Shown one piece after another: positions 6,560 through 7,111 of a DNA stretch of 7,111 bases. Origin of the DNA: JAHEIJ01 sp040235565 (GTDB lineage: Bacteria; Pseudomonadota; Gammaproteobacteria; UBA6429; Thiohalophilaceae); the NCBI GenBank assembly GCA_040235565.1, contig JBECLA010000014.1:1-7111 (forward strand). Direction: 5' to 3'. Both the position numbers and the translations under genes were made by a program. Below the pieces are notes generated by a model. It had not been told where the DNA came from and did no database searches. It was given only the letters and a program-made list of their open reading frames with translations. Position 1 is the stretch's first letter. Each line of letters begins with the position of its first letter.

Positions 6560-6587
6560 ATGTTCGCTTTGGGTCGTTTGCGGACAC
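6560..6587 (+). repeat. Dispersed 28-nt intergenic element, copy 4
   Basis: This is the best-preserved palindrome of the four copies. TGTTCGC (6561-6567) pairs with GCGGACA (6580-6586) with one G-T pair. The copy begins ATGTTCGCTTTGGG. Read on the minus strand the stem is followed by TTTTAATTTAA, so this copy may also act as a weak terminator about 50 bases past the barrel gene's stop codon. Confidence 0.5.
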
Positions 6588-6637
6588 TTTATGACGAGCC
6601 CTAATATTGGTGTCTTCCTTGCCTTTGGCGAATTCGC

Positions 6638-7111
6638 TCAGAAAGGAATCCCGAATACCAGCCGCACCACCTCAACATCGTTACCAAACCGGTAGCCCAA
6701 TCCAATCCGGCTGAATGGTATCCCTGCTAGTTTCATATCCGGCGAAGTGTCAAAGGTAAGACCAATTTTATTCTGCACAGCGACTTCAATGGGATCATTA
6801 AGGTAGCGTAGGAATTCGAGTCGATTGAAATAGAGATAGTTCAGATAATAGACGCTGATCGCACTATCACGTCCCCAGGCTTTGCATTTCAATGGGAACT
6901 GAAAATTGATTCCTGTCTGAAACCGGCTGATTTCATTTCTGACATTATCAATTTCGGTTGTGTTACCCACAAACAGGAATTCATTGTAAATCTCCAGATT
7001 AAATGACTGGTAGCGGAAAACAAACAGGCTGTTTATACCGGTTCCATATACATAGGCGCTATTGTCGGTTTCAAAATCATGACCAATACCGAGGTCAAGG
7101 AATGGTGAGAG
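6638..7111 (-). CDS. Outer-membrane beta-barrel protein, C-terminal part (5' end outside the window)
   Basis: The reading frame is open from the window edge at 7111 to TGA at 6638, giving 157 visible C-terminal residues. A GTG at 6970 could be taken as a start, but the frame continues through 47 further barrel-like residues upstream, so the gene is truncated by the window. The residues show alternating hydrophobic and polar strands (INSLFVFRYQSFNLEIYNEF, SAISVYYLNYLYF, SRIGLGYRF). The last strand, EVVRLVFGIPF, ends in Phe, as expected of the C-terminal signal read by the BAM machinery. It may belong to the solitary autotransporter-like barrel group, but this is a guess from the final strand. 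One Cys (visible residue 76) is unusual for an outer-membrane barrel. Codon use is AT-richer than in the neighbouring secreted-protein genes. Confidence 0.7.
   Translation of the reverse strand, partial: LSPFLDLGIGHDFETDNSAYVYGTGINSLFVFRYQSFNLEIYNEFLFVGNTTEIDNVRNEISRFQTGINFQFPLKCKAWGRDSAISVYYLNYLYFNRLEFLRYLNDPIEVAVQNKIGLTFDTSPDMKLAGIPFSRIGLGYRFGNDVEVVRLVFGIPF

Larger units (their letters stand above)
6118..6637. other. 520-base AT-rich gene-free spacer
   Basis: No coding region is supported. The part next to the 6117 start is the presumed promoter and leader of the secreted-protein genes, with palindromes at 6285-6316 and 6326-6359. A minus-strand TTGACA at 6282-6277 is a good -35 match, but the hexamer 17 bases on (TTGTTG) is a poor -10, so the promoter is not assigned. 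Positions 6361-6555 are AT-rich, and I see nothing definite in them. A copy of the 28-nt element sits at 6560-6587, between this spacer and the end of the barrel gene. Confidence 0.5.

Noticed and set aside
6638..6970. A short 110-residue gene starting at the GTG at 6970
   Set aside because: The frame stays open to the window edge and the upstream residues continue the same barrel-strand pattern, so this is the end of a longer gene.

Overview
The window looks like a chromosomal segment of a Gram-negative bacterium, most likely a gammaproteobacterium. The evidence is a C-terminal outer-membrane beta-barrel fragment ending in Phe, two Sec-type secreted proteins, a bacterial P2A-type cation ATPase, and a dispersed 28-nt intergenic element of a kind I associate from memory with gammaproteobacteria. 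No species call is possible from the sequence alone. All four recognisable genes lie on the minus strand.

Layout from left to right. Positions 1-175 are unresolved edge sequence with one copy of the 28-nt element. Positions 176-2872 encode a complete 898-residue P-type ATPase with every catalytic motif intact. Positions 2873-3180 are AT-rich spacer with two more copies of the element, followed by an intrinsic terminator at 3171-3202. Positions 3306-5081 encode a 591-residue secreted protein made of seven degenerate repeats, probably a beta-propeller of the 'NxxGxxAF' tandem-repeat type, with a Cys-rich insertion. A nested, probably bidirectional terminator fills 5132-5187. Positions 5236-6117 encode a 293-residue secreted protein of unknown function. 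Positions 6118-6637 are a gene-free, AT-rich spacer with clustered palindromes and a fourth copy of the element. Positions 6638-7111 are the 3' end of an outer-membrane barrel gene cut by the window edge.

The ATPase and the barrel gene are AT-richer (26/60 and 24/60 G+C in lines counted by hand), while the two secreted-protein genes are GC-rich (41/60 and 36/60). The two middle genes also share strong Shine-Dalgarno sequences at an identical 8-nt spacing, signal peptides and N-terminal oligoglycine tracts. They look like a separately acquired pair of exported proteins set between unrelated genes. No phage, IS, CRISPR, tRNA or rRNA feature is visible. The best candidate for something undescribed is the pair of secreted proteins together with the palindrome-rich region upstream of them; its function is unknown.
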